Positions 1-5,851 of a DNA stretch of 8,905 nucleotides are shown piece after piece (the stretch's first letter is position 1; each line of letters starts with the position of its first letter). Under the pieces are notes generated by a model. It searched no databases, was not told the DNA's origin, and saw only the letters and a list, made by a program, of their open reading frames with translations. The DNA is from Ilumatobacteraceae bacterium. Its GTDB lineage: Bacteria; Actinomycetota; Acidimicrobiia; Acidimicrobiales; Ilumatobacteraceae. The stretch covers positions 1-8,905 of the forward strand of contig JALRJT010000047.1 in the NCBI GenBank assembly GCA_023254985.1, written 5' to 3'. The position numbers were made by a program, and so were the translations under genes.

Positions 1-50
1 ATTTTTTCAATAATATCTTTTTTATTATCACCTGTTACAAGTAAATATAC
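1..50. other. AT-rich edge segment, possibly foreign or chimeric
   Basis: Only 9 of these 50 bases are G or C, in sharp contrast to everything after position 51. The change is abrupt. Read on the minus strand, the segment is open from 50 to 1 and gives VYLLVTGDNKKDIIEK, which looks like AT-rich bacterial coding sequence; it vaguely recalls a segment of 6-phosphogluconolactonase/NagB-type proteins, but 16 residues are too few to assign. No clear -10 element or Shine-Dalgarno sequence for aat is visible here. It could be a genuine AT-rich promoter region, but a chimeric contig edge is at least as likely. Confidence 0.45.
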
Positions 51-713
51 GTGTTCGACCACGACCCACATCCTGTGCCTCCCCCGATTTGGCAGTTTCC
101 CCCGTCGTCTGAGTGGCCGCATTCAGATCTCGTCGGGCGAGGAGCAGACCTTCAGCCATCGACGCTGATAGCTGCCTATCAATCGGGCATCTTTCCGATG
201 CCAACGGACTTCACCAACGACGACGACATTGGATGGTGGTCTCCCCTCCGGCGAGGGATCCTTCCGCTCGACGGACTCCGCGTTACTCGCTCAATGAGGA
301 GAAGTGCGCGCCGATACCACTGCACCGACAACCAGCAGTTTGAACGCGTCATGAGGGGCTGTGCCGTACAAAACCGACCTGGTGGTTGGATCACCGAGAG
401 TTTCATCGAGGCCTACGTGGAACTTCACGACCTTAGATGGGCGCACAGTGTCGAGGTACTCGACGATTCAGGAACTCTCGTTGGCGGACTCTACGGAGTT
501 CGTATCGGACGTTTCTTCGCCGGCGAGTCGATGTTCCACCTTGCTCGTGATGCTTCAAAGGTCGCACTGATGCACCTCGTTCGAGAGATGCAGTCCCGAT
601 CGATGGAGCTCCTCGACGTGCAGTGGTTGACGCCACATCTCGCCACGCTTGGTGCCGTCAGCATCCCGCGCGAGGACTATCTCGGTCGTCTCGCCCCTGC
701 CGTTACGGCGTAG
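51..713 (+). CDS. aat: Leucyl/phenylalanyl-tRNA--protein transferase (Aat)
   Basis: Aat moves Leu or Phe from aminoacyl-tRNA to proteins with N-terminal Arg or Lys, creating N-degrons read by ClpS/ClpAP in the cytosol. The 220-residue product is close to the family length (E. coli about 234). Landmarks in order: GADLQPSTLIAAYQSGIFPM (31-50), WWSP (62-65), GGWIT (111-115), EAY (120-122), HSVEV (132-136), GGLYGV (145-150), GESMF (158-162), DASKVAL (167-173), and the catalytic-type D189-x-Q191 before TPHLATLG. All the residues recalled as active-site positions in E. coli Aat have counterparts. The GTG at 51 is the first start after an in-frame TAA at 42-44. That stop lies in the suspicious AT-rich edge, so the native start could be slightly further upstream. 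The gene ends 11 bp before the mutase gene, so the two may be co-transcribed. Confidence 0.94.
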   Translation: MFDHDPHPVPPPIWQFPPSSEWPHSDLVGRGADLQPSTLIAAYQSGIFPMPTDFTNDDDIGWWSPLRRGILPLDGLRVTRSMRRSARRYHCTDNQQFERVMRGCAVQNRPGGWITESFIEAYVELHDLRWAHSVEVLDDSGTLVGGLYGVRIGRFFAGESMFHLARDASKVALMHLVREMQSRSMELLDVQWLTPHLATLGAVSIPREDYLGRLAPAVTA

Positions 714-716
714 CCT
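711..716 (+). promoter_or_regulatory. Possible -10 element for the mutase gene
   Basis: TAGCCT fits the actinobacterial TANNNT -10 pattern. It is identical to the hexamer before the glycerate kinase gene. It lies 8 bases before the ATG at 725, slightly further than at the other starts in this window. Its TAG is also the aat stop codon, so a chance match is quite possible. No -35 element is seen. Confidence 0.25.
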
Positions 717-724
717 TGAGCCAT

Positions 725-2680
725 ATGGCGACACGCCGAGATGAACCGTGGTTGATGCGCACCTACTCGGGTCACTCAAGCGCTGCAGCATCGAATGCGC
801 TCTATCGACAGAACCTTGCCAAGGGACAGACGGGTCTCTCAATCGCTTTCGACCTCCCCACTCAAACGGGATACGACCCGGATCATGTCCTCGCACGCGG
901 TGAAGTCGGCAAGGTCGGTGTTCCGATTGCTCACCTTGGTCACATGCGCACGCTTCTCGACGGAATCCCTCCACGGGACATGACTACGTCGATGACCATC
1001 AACGCACCAGCTGCATGGCTGCTCTCGCTCTACGTGGCCCACGCAGCCGAGCATGGAGTCGCAAGCAAAGAGCTCAGGGGAACGACGCAGAACGACGTGC
1101 TCAAGGAGTATCTCTCGCGCGGAACTTTCATTTTTCCCCCGACGCCGTCTCGCAAACTGACCGTCGACACCATCATCTGGTGCGCGCAGCACGCACCGAA
1201 GTGGAACCCAATGAACGTCTGCTCCTATCACCTCCAGGAAGTCGGAGCGACGCCCGTACAAGAAATCGCCTTCTCACTTGCCAATGCGATCGACATCCTC
1301 GACGCGGTGCGCTCGAGTGGCCAGATTGAGCCAGACAAATTCCCCCAAGTCTTCGGCGCGATGTCGTTCTTCGTCAACGCGGGAATTCGCTTCATCGAAG
1401 AAATGTGCAAGTTGCGTGCGTTCACCCAGCTGTGGGAACGCATCGGCCGTGAGCGATACGGAATCACCGATGAAAAAGCCCTTCGGTTCCGCTACGGAGT
1501 TCAGGTCAATTCGCTCGGGCTCACCGAATCTCAACCTGAAAACAACGTGCAGAGGATCGTGCTTGAGATGCTTGCTGTAACACTGTCCAAGGATGCGCGT
1601 GCACGAAGCGTCCAGCTTCCTGCCTGGAATGAAGCACTCGGGCTCCCACGACCTTGGGATCAGCAGTGGTCTTTGCGAATGCAACAAGTTCTCGCATACG
1701 AGACCGACTTGCTCGAATACGGTGATGTGTTTTCAGGATCTCACGTCGTTGAATCCAGGACCAAAGAACTTGGTGATGCCGCGTGGGCCGAGCTTGAAGA
1801 GATCCTCAGCCTTGGCGGAGCATTCGAAAACGTCGAGCTGCTGAAAGGTCGCTTGGTGTCATCAATGGCCGAGCGCACTCGACGCATTGAGTCGGGCGAG
1901 CTCTCCGTCGTCGGCGTGAACGTCTTCACCGAGACGGCCGAGTCGCCGTTGGGTGGAGACGACAACATCCTGACCGTCGACAAGTCAATCGAAGAGACGC
2001 TCATCGATGACGTGCGTCACTGGAGAGGCGATCGAGACGACCACGCGGTCTCGACGGCACGTCGCGCACTCGCTGACGACATTCGAGCCGGTCACAACGT
2101 CGTGCCAGCATCGATCGCGCTCGCACAGGCGGGCGGTACGACTGGCGAATGGGCGGACATCCTGCGTGAATCCTTCGGTGAATACCGAGCACCAACGGGC
2201 GTCGGTGCAGCGATCGGTCGGCGGGCGAAAGAGCTTCGCGAGGTTGCGGACTTCGTCCAACAGATGCCAGGCGGGCCGCCAAAGGTCTTGATCGCGAAGC
2301 CCGGTCTCGACGGGCACTCGAGCGGCGCCGAACAAATTGCCGTTGCAGCTCGCGACTCGGGCATGGAGGTCGTGTACAGCGGCATCCGGCTCACACCAGA
2401 ACAGATCGCAGCGTCGGCGCGCGACGAAGATGCCGATCTCGTTGGTCTCTCTATCCTCTCTGGCTCCCATCGAGAACTTGTTCCGAGCGTGATTGATCAC
2501 ATGACCAAGTTTGGAATTGATTCACCCGTCGTCGTTGGAGGAATTATTCCCGAAATTGACAGACGGTATTTCCTCGACAATGGAGTCGCCGCGGTCTACA
2601 CGCCGAAAGACTTCGACATTGCGCGAATCATGGGTGACATTGCGCGAATCGTCGACGAACGTCGACGGGCAAGCTCCTGA
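725..2680 (+). CDS. meaA: Ethylmalonyl-CoA mutase (MeaA/Ecm type), B12-dependent
   Basis: This adenosylcobalamin-dependent acyl-CoA mutase (651 residues) carries substrate and cobalamin domains in one chain. The stretches PWLMRTYSGHSSAAASNALY (8-27) and FDLPTQTGYDPDHV match the MeaA/ethylmalonyl-CoA mutase clade rather than true methylmalonyl-CoA mutases, which read THRGYDSD at the second stretch. Residues equivalent to Y89, R207 and H244 of the P. shermanii methylmalonyl-CoA mutase are Y14, R132 (LSRGTFIF) and H169 (SYHLQE). The cobalamin motif DGHSSG has its ligand His at 531, followed by SILSGSH and VVGGIIP. Ecm isomerises ethylmalonyl-CoA to methylsuccinyl-CoA in acetate/C2 assimilation. 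The ATG at 725 starts exactly at the family N-terminus; the frame is open further upstream but that part overlaps aat and is not conserved. Methylmalonyl- or isobutyryl-CoA mutase activity is less likely. Confidence 0.92.
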   Translation: MATRRDEPWLMRTYSGHSSAAASNALYRQNLAKGQTGLSIAFDLPTQTGYDPDHVLARGEVGKVGVPIAHLGHMRTLLDGIPPRDMTTSMTINAPAAWLLSLYVAHAAEHGVASKELRGTTQNDVLKEYLSRGTFIFPPTPSRKLTVDTIIWCAQHAPKWNPMNVCSYHLQEVGATPVQEIAFSLANAIDILDAVRSSGQIEPDKFPQVFGAMSFFVNAGIRFIEEMCKLRAFTQLWERIGRERYGITDEKALRFRYGVQVNSLGLTESQPENNVQRIVLEMLAVTLSKDARARSVQLPAWNEALGLPRPWDQQWSLRMQQVLAYETDLLEYGDVFSGSHVVESRTKELGDAAWAELEEILSLGGAFENVELLKGRLVSSMAERTRRIESGELSVVGVNVFTETAESPLGGDDNILTVDKSIEETLIDDVRHWRGDRDDHAVSTARRALADDIRAGHNVVPASIALAQAGGTTGEWADILRESFGEYRAPTGVGAAIGRRAKELREVADFVQQMPGGPPKVLIAKPGLDGHSSGAEQIAVAARDSGMEVVYSGIRLTPEQIAASARDEDADLVGLSILSGSHRELVPSVIDHMTKFGIDSPVVVGGIIPEIDRRYFLDNGVAAVYTPKDFDIARIMGDIARIVDERRRASS

Positions 2681-2688
2681 CGAATCCT

Positions 2689-3042
2689 CTACGGCTCCAT
2701 CGTCGTCGACGATGCAAAACCGACGAATCCGGTTGCGGCTGGGAGTTGTAGCACCTGACCGGCGTAGACCTTGTCCGGATCAGTGATCCCATTGAGATCC
2801 ATGAGTTCCTTCATGTTCAAGTTGTAGGTCTTGGCAATCTGGAAGAGCGAGTCTCCCATCTGCACGGTGTACATCACTGGTGCAGCTGAACTTGTCGTTG
2901 TCGACACTGGAATAGTCGACTCAACGACCGTTGTCTCACTGGCTGATTCGGAATCCGAACTCCGCGACGTGACAACTGCAAGGATGCCACTCACCAACGA
3001 GACGATGAGGAGCGACCACTGGAGTCGGCCGCGAAGGAACAT
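2689..3042 (-). CDS. Membrane-anchored LysM-domain protein
   Basis: This 117-residue protein has a short basic N-terminus and one hydrophobic segment (about 9-25: signal anchor or uncleaved signal). A Ser/Thr-rich linker (27-54) and a single C-terminal LysM domain follow (about 57-101: MYTVQMGDSLFQIAKTYNL, then LNGITDPDKVYAGQVLQLP). LysM binds the N-acetylglucosamine parts of peptidoglycan, so the domain probably sits outside the membrane against the wall. There is no catalytic domain. An overlapping GTG at 3045 is an alternative start. I prefer the ATG at 3042 because TAACAT (3050-3055) lies 7 bases upstream, matching the leaderless pattern elsewhere. It follows the acyltransferase gene by about 10 bp on the same strand and ends 8 bp from the convergent mutase stop. 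A direct link to carotenoid synthesis is not evident. Confidence 0.85.
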   Translation of the reverse strand: MFLRGRLQWSLLIVSLVSGILAVVTSRSSDSESASETTVVESTIPVSTTTSSAAPVMYTVQMGDSLFQIAKTYNLNMKELMDLNGITDPDKVYAGQVLQLPAATGFVGFASSTTMEP

Positions 3043-3049
3043 CACTCGT

Positions 3050-3055
3050 ATGTTA
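3050..3055 (-). promoter_or_regulatory. Putative -10 element of the LysM gene
   Basis: On the minus strand TAACAT fits TANNNT and lies 7 bases before the ATG at 3042, so transcription would begin at or one base before the start codon. It overlaps the TAA stop (3055-3053) of the preceding acyltransferase gene. The LysM gene could therefore have its own leaderless transcript as well as read-through. No -35 element is recognised. Confidence 0.45.
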
Positions 3056-3532
3056 GACCGACCGACGCGCGAGAATGCCGCTGATCCGTGCGCGATTGAA
3101 GCGAGCGATCAACCAACACGGAATGTTGCCGACGAGAGCAAAGACGACGTTCCACGCAAAAAGGTGCCATGGGTTCCACAACACGAAGAGTGGTAGTGCC
3201 AGAAGTTGCCCGAGATGGGTCCGCTCTGCGCGCTGGCATTCCGCAATGAATCGTGCCACGCCCCCGTCTGAGCTCGATGGAAGTCGTCGCTTGGACAAGC
3301 CGCCAAACCAAGTTCCCGCATCAGGGATCATGTCCTTCCAACGGTGGACATAAGTGACTTTTCGATAGATACGCCCACCCAATTCCCAAGCCCGAATTCG
3401 GCTGAACCACCCCTCGCCTTGCAGGCGCTCGACGGGAAGTCGCGCCTGACGCCATCCGACGAGCGCCCCGAACATGATCCACGCGACGACGTCAATGACG
3501 AGCGCCACACGAAAGGAAACGTCGAAGAGCAC
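3053..3532 (-). CDS. CrtO-type glycosyl carotenoid acyltransferase
   Basis: The product resembles S. aureus CrtO (glycosyl-4,4'-diaponeurosporenoate acyltransferase), which adds a fatty acyl chain to the sugar of a carotenoid glucoside in the last step to staphyloxanthin. Shared features in order are a hydrophobic N-terminal segment (about 7-27), YRKVTYVHRWKDMIPDAG (56-73, compare FYVRKWKHKILDG), a central ECQRAERTH (98-106, compare ETKRAELIH), and a hydrophobic part with LPLFVLWN, VGNIPCWLIARFNRARI (compare ANVPIIIVQRYNRPRL). The GTG at 3532 gives 159 residues, close to CrtO (about 165). It lies about 18 bases downstream of a start predicted from the -10 TACGGT (3563-3558). Longer starts at 3586 or 3622 exist but would overlap the divergent crtZ start; the 3622 form has 189 residues. 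Similarity is by recalled motifs, so substrate is inferred. The name is not the unrelated CrtO ketolase. Confidence 0.8.
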   Translation of the reverse strand: MLFDVSFRVALVIDVVAWIMFGALVGWRQARLPVERLQGEGWFSRIRAWELGGRIYRKVTYVHRWKDMIPDAGTWFGGLSKRRLPSSSDGGVARFIAECQRAERTHLGQLLALPLFVLWNPWHLFAWNVVFALVGNIPCWLIARFNRARISGILARRSV

Positions 3533-3556
3533 CTGAGTAGTTTGCCCGACAACGAC

Positions 3557-3563
3557 TACCGTA
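3557..3563. promoter_or_regulatory. Overlapping bidirectional -10 element, crtZ / acyltransferase
   Basis: TACCGTA contains TANNNT on both strands: TACCGT (3557-3562, plus) and TACGGT (3563-3558, minus). The plus copy lies 7 bases before the crtZ GTG at 3570, giving a leaderless or nearly leaderless mRNA. The minus copy predicts a start near 3551, giving an 18-19 base leader before the acyltransferase GTG at 3532. Predicted starts are about 18 bp apart. That is the geometry described for symmetric bacterial bidirectional promoters. No -35 elements are evident. Confidence 0.5.
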
Positions 3564-3569
3564 TGCGCC

Positions 3570-4046
3570 GTGAGGAACGTGATCATTGCGATCGCCACGG
3601 TCGTGGCCATGGAGCCAATCACCTATGCGCTTCACCGCTGGGTCATGCATGGATTCGGGCAGGCGCTCCATCTCAGCCACCATCGAAACGCCGCACGTAG
3701 CACGCCCAGCCGATTCGAGCTCAACGATCTCTACCCAGTGTTGTTTGCCACGATCGTCGTGATTCTGCTGGCGATCGGTTTCAACGTGTCATCGGTAAGT
3801 GGACTTGTTCCCATCTGCATGGGAGCAACGTTCTATGGTTTGCTCTACGCAATCGTGCATGACGTCGTGATCCATCGGCGCGCGGGCATCTCCCTTGGCC
3901 GACGTTCTACCTTCCTCCGCAGGCTCGATCACGCTCATCGCACCCATCATCGGACGAATGGCGAGCCATACGGGATGCTTGCCCCCTATGCGCTCCGATT
4001 CGTTTCGAGGGGATTTCGTCCATCCCAGCGACCTTCGGCGTCATAA
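3570..4046 (+). CDS. crtZ: Carotenoid 3-hydroxylase, CrtZ type
   Basis: This is a 158-residue membrane-bound di-iron hydroxylase of the fatty-acid-hydroxylase/beta-carotene hydroxylase family. All four histidine clusters of CrtZ are present: HRWVMH (22-27), HLSHH (34-38), HDVVIH (97-102) and HRTHH (123-127). The conserved ELNDLYPVLFA lies at 50-60 and a hydrophobic span at about 57-71, followed by a further one ahead of the third cluster. CrtZ adds hydroxyls at C3 of beta rings, giving for example zeaxanthin. The GTG at 3570 starts at the family N-terminus and lies 7 bases after TACCGT. The last 61 bp overlap, tail to tail, the monooxygenase gene on the other strand; the tail after the last His cluster is poorly conserved in the family. 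Neighbours support a carotenoid role rather than generic lipid hydroxylation. Confidence 0.9.
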   Translation: MRNVIIAIATVVAMEPITYALHRWVMHGFGQALHLSHHRNAARSTPSRFELNDLYPVLFATIVVILLAIGFNVSSVSGLVPICMGATFYGLLYAIVHDVVIHRRAGISLGRRSTFLRRLDHAHRTHHRTNGEPYGMLAPYALRFVSRGFRPSQRPSAS

Positions 4047-4693
4047 GGCTCGAATCGCGCAAAGAGTTCTTCGGCATACCACTTCCCTTGGTGGGTCTCG
4101 TCAATGACCTCGCGATGCCGTGCAGTTTGAAAGGCGAATTGGCGAGCGTCATCGAGGGACCGCCACAGACTGAACGTTCCCTGACGTCCGATCGGAGCTT
4201 CGCCGATTCCACATACCGCGATAAGCCCCGGGGCTTCCTGCAACTGACGGTCCACCTCCACCCCGGCACGGGCAAAGGCTCTCCATGACCTGAATCGAAT
4301 GTTTGCTCGAGTAATGATTGCAACGATTCCGTCTTGACTTCCGTGCGTCAAAACCTCGTACGGTTTGAACCCCTGCCACGAACCATGCCCTCCGGTCGTG
4401 CGCAGTCGTGTTGACCAGGTCTCCCTTACAAATCTATGAGACGCCCAACGTCGCGCGACTGAACTCGTTGCAATGAACGCGTCAAATGCATCTTCGTCAC
4501 GCCACACGATGAACGCAGCCGAACGGGAAAGGTCGGCACTCGGTGAAGTCGTTGCGCCAGCACCAGTGCCGAGAAGTCTCCAGAACAGCACTCCGTCGGT
4601 GTTCTTGAGGATTCGACGATCAAGTCCAAGACGTGCGAGCGCAAGGAAGCGACTTCTCCAGCTGATGAGATGGAACGTCGCGAACGAATGCAT
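3986..4693 (-). CDS. crtA: CrtA-type (spheroidene monooxygenase-like) carotenoid oxygenase
   Basis: The 235-residue product matches CrtA of purple phototrophs (about 240 residues) along its whole length. CrtA puts a keto group at C2 of acyclic carotenoid ends. Landmarks are HSFATFHL (2-9), LFWRLLGTGAG (36-46, compare KFWKMFGSGTG), HGSWQGFKPYE (103-113), AIITRANIRF (125-134), GIGEAPIGRQGTFSLW (162-177, compare GIGEVPFVQQVTFSIW) and KWYAEELFARFEPYDAEGRW (204-223). CrtA relatives also occur in non-phototrophs, where the exact reaction varies. The ATG at 4693 matches the family N-terminus and lies 14 bp after the glycosyltransferase stop, so the two form an operon. The frame is open upstream, but that part lies inside the glycosyltransferase gene. 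The 3' end overlaps crtZ by 61 bp. Confidence 0.87.
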   Translation of the reverse strand: MHSFATFHLISWRSRFLALARLGLDRRILKNTDGVLFWRLLGTGAGATTSPSADLSRSAAFIVWRDEDAFDAFIATSSVARRWASHRFVRETWSTRLRTTGGHGSWQGFKPYEVLTHGSQDGIVAIITRANIRFRSWRAFARAGVEVDRQLQEAPGLIAVCGIGEAPIGRQGTFSLWRSLDDARQFAFQTARHREVIDETHQGKWYAEELFARFEPYDAEGRWDGRNPLETNRSA

Positions 4694-4696
4694 CGT

Positions 4697-4710
4697 TGAC
4701 AATGTTGTCA
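4697..4710. promoter_or_regulatory. Perfect dyad TGACAA-TG-TTGTCA at an operon junction
   Basis: A 6+6 bp inverted repeat with a 2-bp centre fills the gap between the glycosyltransferase stop (TGA 4710-4708, part of the dyad) and the monooxygenase ATG at 4693. The 2-base centre makes it a poor hairpin but a reasonable dimer-binding site for a repressor. No regulator gene is nearby, and a dyad of this size can arise by chance. Confidence 0.25.
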
Positions 4711-5829
4711 GAGTCCTGAACGTACCGAGCCATATGAGCGCCCGCGCCAGGAAACCTTCGCCCCGACGAAGTGGCGAACGATTCCCGTTGCGAGAACAGT
4801 CCATGCAACGACGTCGAGTGCGGGTGAAAACCAGTACGACCACTTGCGATCGGGATACGACCGAGCCGTTCCGACCAATGTTCCGAGTCGAATCGCAAGA
4901 AGGACTCCACCAATCACGGGTGCGACGCCGGTCAGAACGAAGACCAGTGGAAGCACCTGAGTACACCCCACTTCAATCAACTGCACCAAGAGTCGTCCGC
5001 GACTCTCAACACCTGCCATGGAAATTGAGCGACCCCAGCCCCTCACCGTCGAGGAAAGATCCTCGAACATTCGCACGCGAAGGAAATCTGACCCATCGAC
5101 CATCTCGACAATTCGTCCATCCCGATGCAAACTTCGGGCCAAGGCAACGTCTTCGATGAGTTCGCCGCGTACTCGCTCCATCAAGCGAAGATCCAGTGCA
5201 TCCACACGACGAAACACCATGCACTGGCCATTTGCGATCACGCGCGAACCATCGATGGCTCCTGGTCGTCCATAGCGATAGACGAGCGACGTCAAGAGCG
5301 CCGCGTGCATCGCCTGTGCCCCGAGTGTCGGACACTCGAACGATCCGGCCACGGTCGTCAAGTCGGCATTATGGGCGGCCGCCCATTGCACCCCAACTTC
5401 CGGCATGTTCGGTTCAGGACGCGTGTCGGCATCGAGCGTGACAATCCAGTCACCGGTGGCGGCGGCAATCCCCTGTTCCAGGGCCCATGTCTTGCCGACC
5501 CAACCGGATGGTCTCTGAGCAGTGGAAATCACCGTCGCACCAGCCTGCGTGGCCACTTGCACGGTTCCATCCGTCGACTCATCGTCAACGACGATCACCT
5601 CGACAACTGATGGCGCCGAGGCGAGCGCGGCGAGCAACGGACCGATTCGTAATTCCTCGTCTCGCGCAGGAATCACCACGCTGATTCGGTTGTTCTGTCC
5701 CCGAGAAGCCGATGCAGTGAGACCCTCACGTGGCCGAGCAGACAACAGCAGTCGCTTCAACGTTGGGAGGGCGATGAAGAAAATTAGAAGTTCGGCGAGG
5801 ATCCACCACGGCGACCACGAACCGACCAC
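4708..5829 (-). CDS. GT2 glycosyltransferase, CrtQ type (carotenoid glycosylation)
   Basis: This 373-residue membrane glycosyltransferase of family 2 has an N-terminal hydrophobic anchor (about 8-29) and a GT-A domain: VVIPARDEE (51-59), VVDDESTDGT (80-89) and a metal-binding DAD in LDADTRP (132-138). Acceptor-side motifs ELIEDVALA (223-231) and RMFEDLSSTVRGWGRS (253-268) follow. Two C-terminal membrane spans come next (about 290-321 and 335-352), then WRGRSY (361-366). The C-terminal signature and the RM..-GW block recall S. aureus CrtQ (RMYQEGFQSLQEGW, VEWKGRQY), which glycosylates the carboxylate of diaponeurosporenoate. Adjacent CrtA-, CrtZ- and CrtO-type genes support a carotenoid acceptor; a different lipid acceptor remains possible. 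The GTG at 5829 is the only start near the anchor (in-frame TAG 12 bases upstream) and has TAGGTT exactly 6 bases before it. Confidence 0.85.
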   Translation of the reverse strand: MVGSWSPWWILAELLIFFIALPTLKRLLLSARPREGLTASASRGQNNRISVVIPARDEELRIGPLLAALASAPSVVEVIVVDDESTDGTVQVATQAGATVISTAQRPSGWVGKTWALEQGIAAATGDWIVTLDADTRPEPNMPEVGVQWAAAHNADLTTVAGSFECPTLGAQAMHAALLTSLVYRYGRPGAIDGSRVIANGQCMVFRRVDALDLRLMERVRGELIEDVALARSLHRDGRIVEMVDGSDFLRVRMFEDLSSTVRGWGRSISMAGVESRGRLLVQLIEVGCTQVLPLVFVLTGVAPVIGGVLLAIRLGTLVGTARSYPDRKWSYWFSPALDVVAWTVLATGIVRHFVGAKVSWRGRSYGSVRSGL

Positions 5830-5835
5830 GGTGGC

Positions 5836-5845
5836 AACCTAGCCT
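5836..5845. promoter_or_regulatory. Bidirectional leaderless promoter, glycosyltransferase / glycerate kinase
   Basis: The 22-bp gap between the two start codons contains AACCTAGCCT. The plus strand reads TAGCCT (5840-5845), 6 bases before the ATG at 5852. The minus strand reads TAGGTT (5841-5836), 6 bases before the GTG at 5829. Both fit TANNNT at -12 to -7 if transcription starts on the first base of each start codon. The hexamers share the TA step at 5840-5841, so simultaneous RNA polymerase binding in both directions looks impossible. No -35 element or ribosome-binding site is visible for either gene. Confidence 0.6.
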
Positions 5846-5851
5846 GTTCGC

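Noticed and set aside
623..724. N-terminal extension of the mutase starting inside aat
   Set aside because: The extra 34 residues are Arg/Cys-rich, resemble nothing in the family and overlap aat; the ATG at 725 matches the family start.
2650..2714. Two GC-rich hairpins (CGTCGAC-gaac-GTCGACG at 2650-2667; CATCGTC-GTC-GACGATG at 2698-2714) around the mutase/LysM convergent stops as a terminator pair
   Set aside because: Both lie within coding sequence, neither is followed by a T-run, and GTCGAC-rich words are frequent in this genome, so chance is a good explanation.
4694..4966. Longer N-terminus for the CrtA-like protein
   Set aside because: The extension is out-of-frame glycosyltransferase sequence with Arg/Ser/Cys bias; CrtA homology begins at HSFATFHL right after the ATG at 4693.
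4473..5610. Plus-strand open frames opposite the glycosyltransferase and monooxygenase genes
   Set aside because: They are low-complexity, Arg-rich shadows without recognisable domains, and the minus-strand genes carry clear family motifs.
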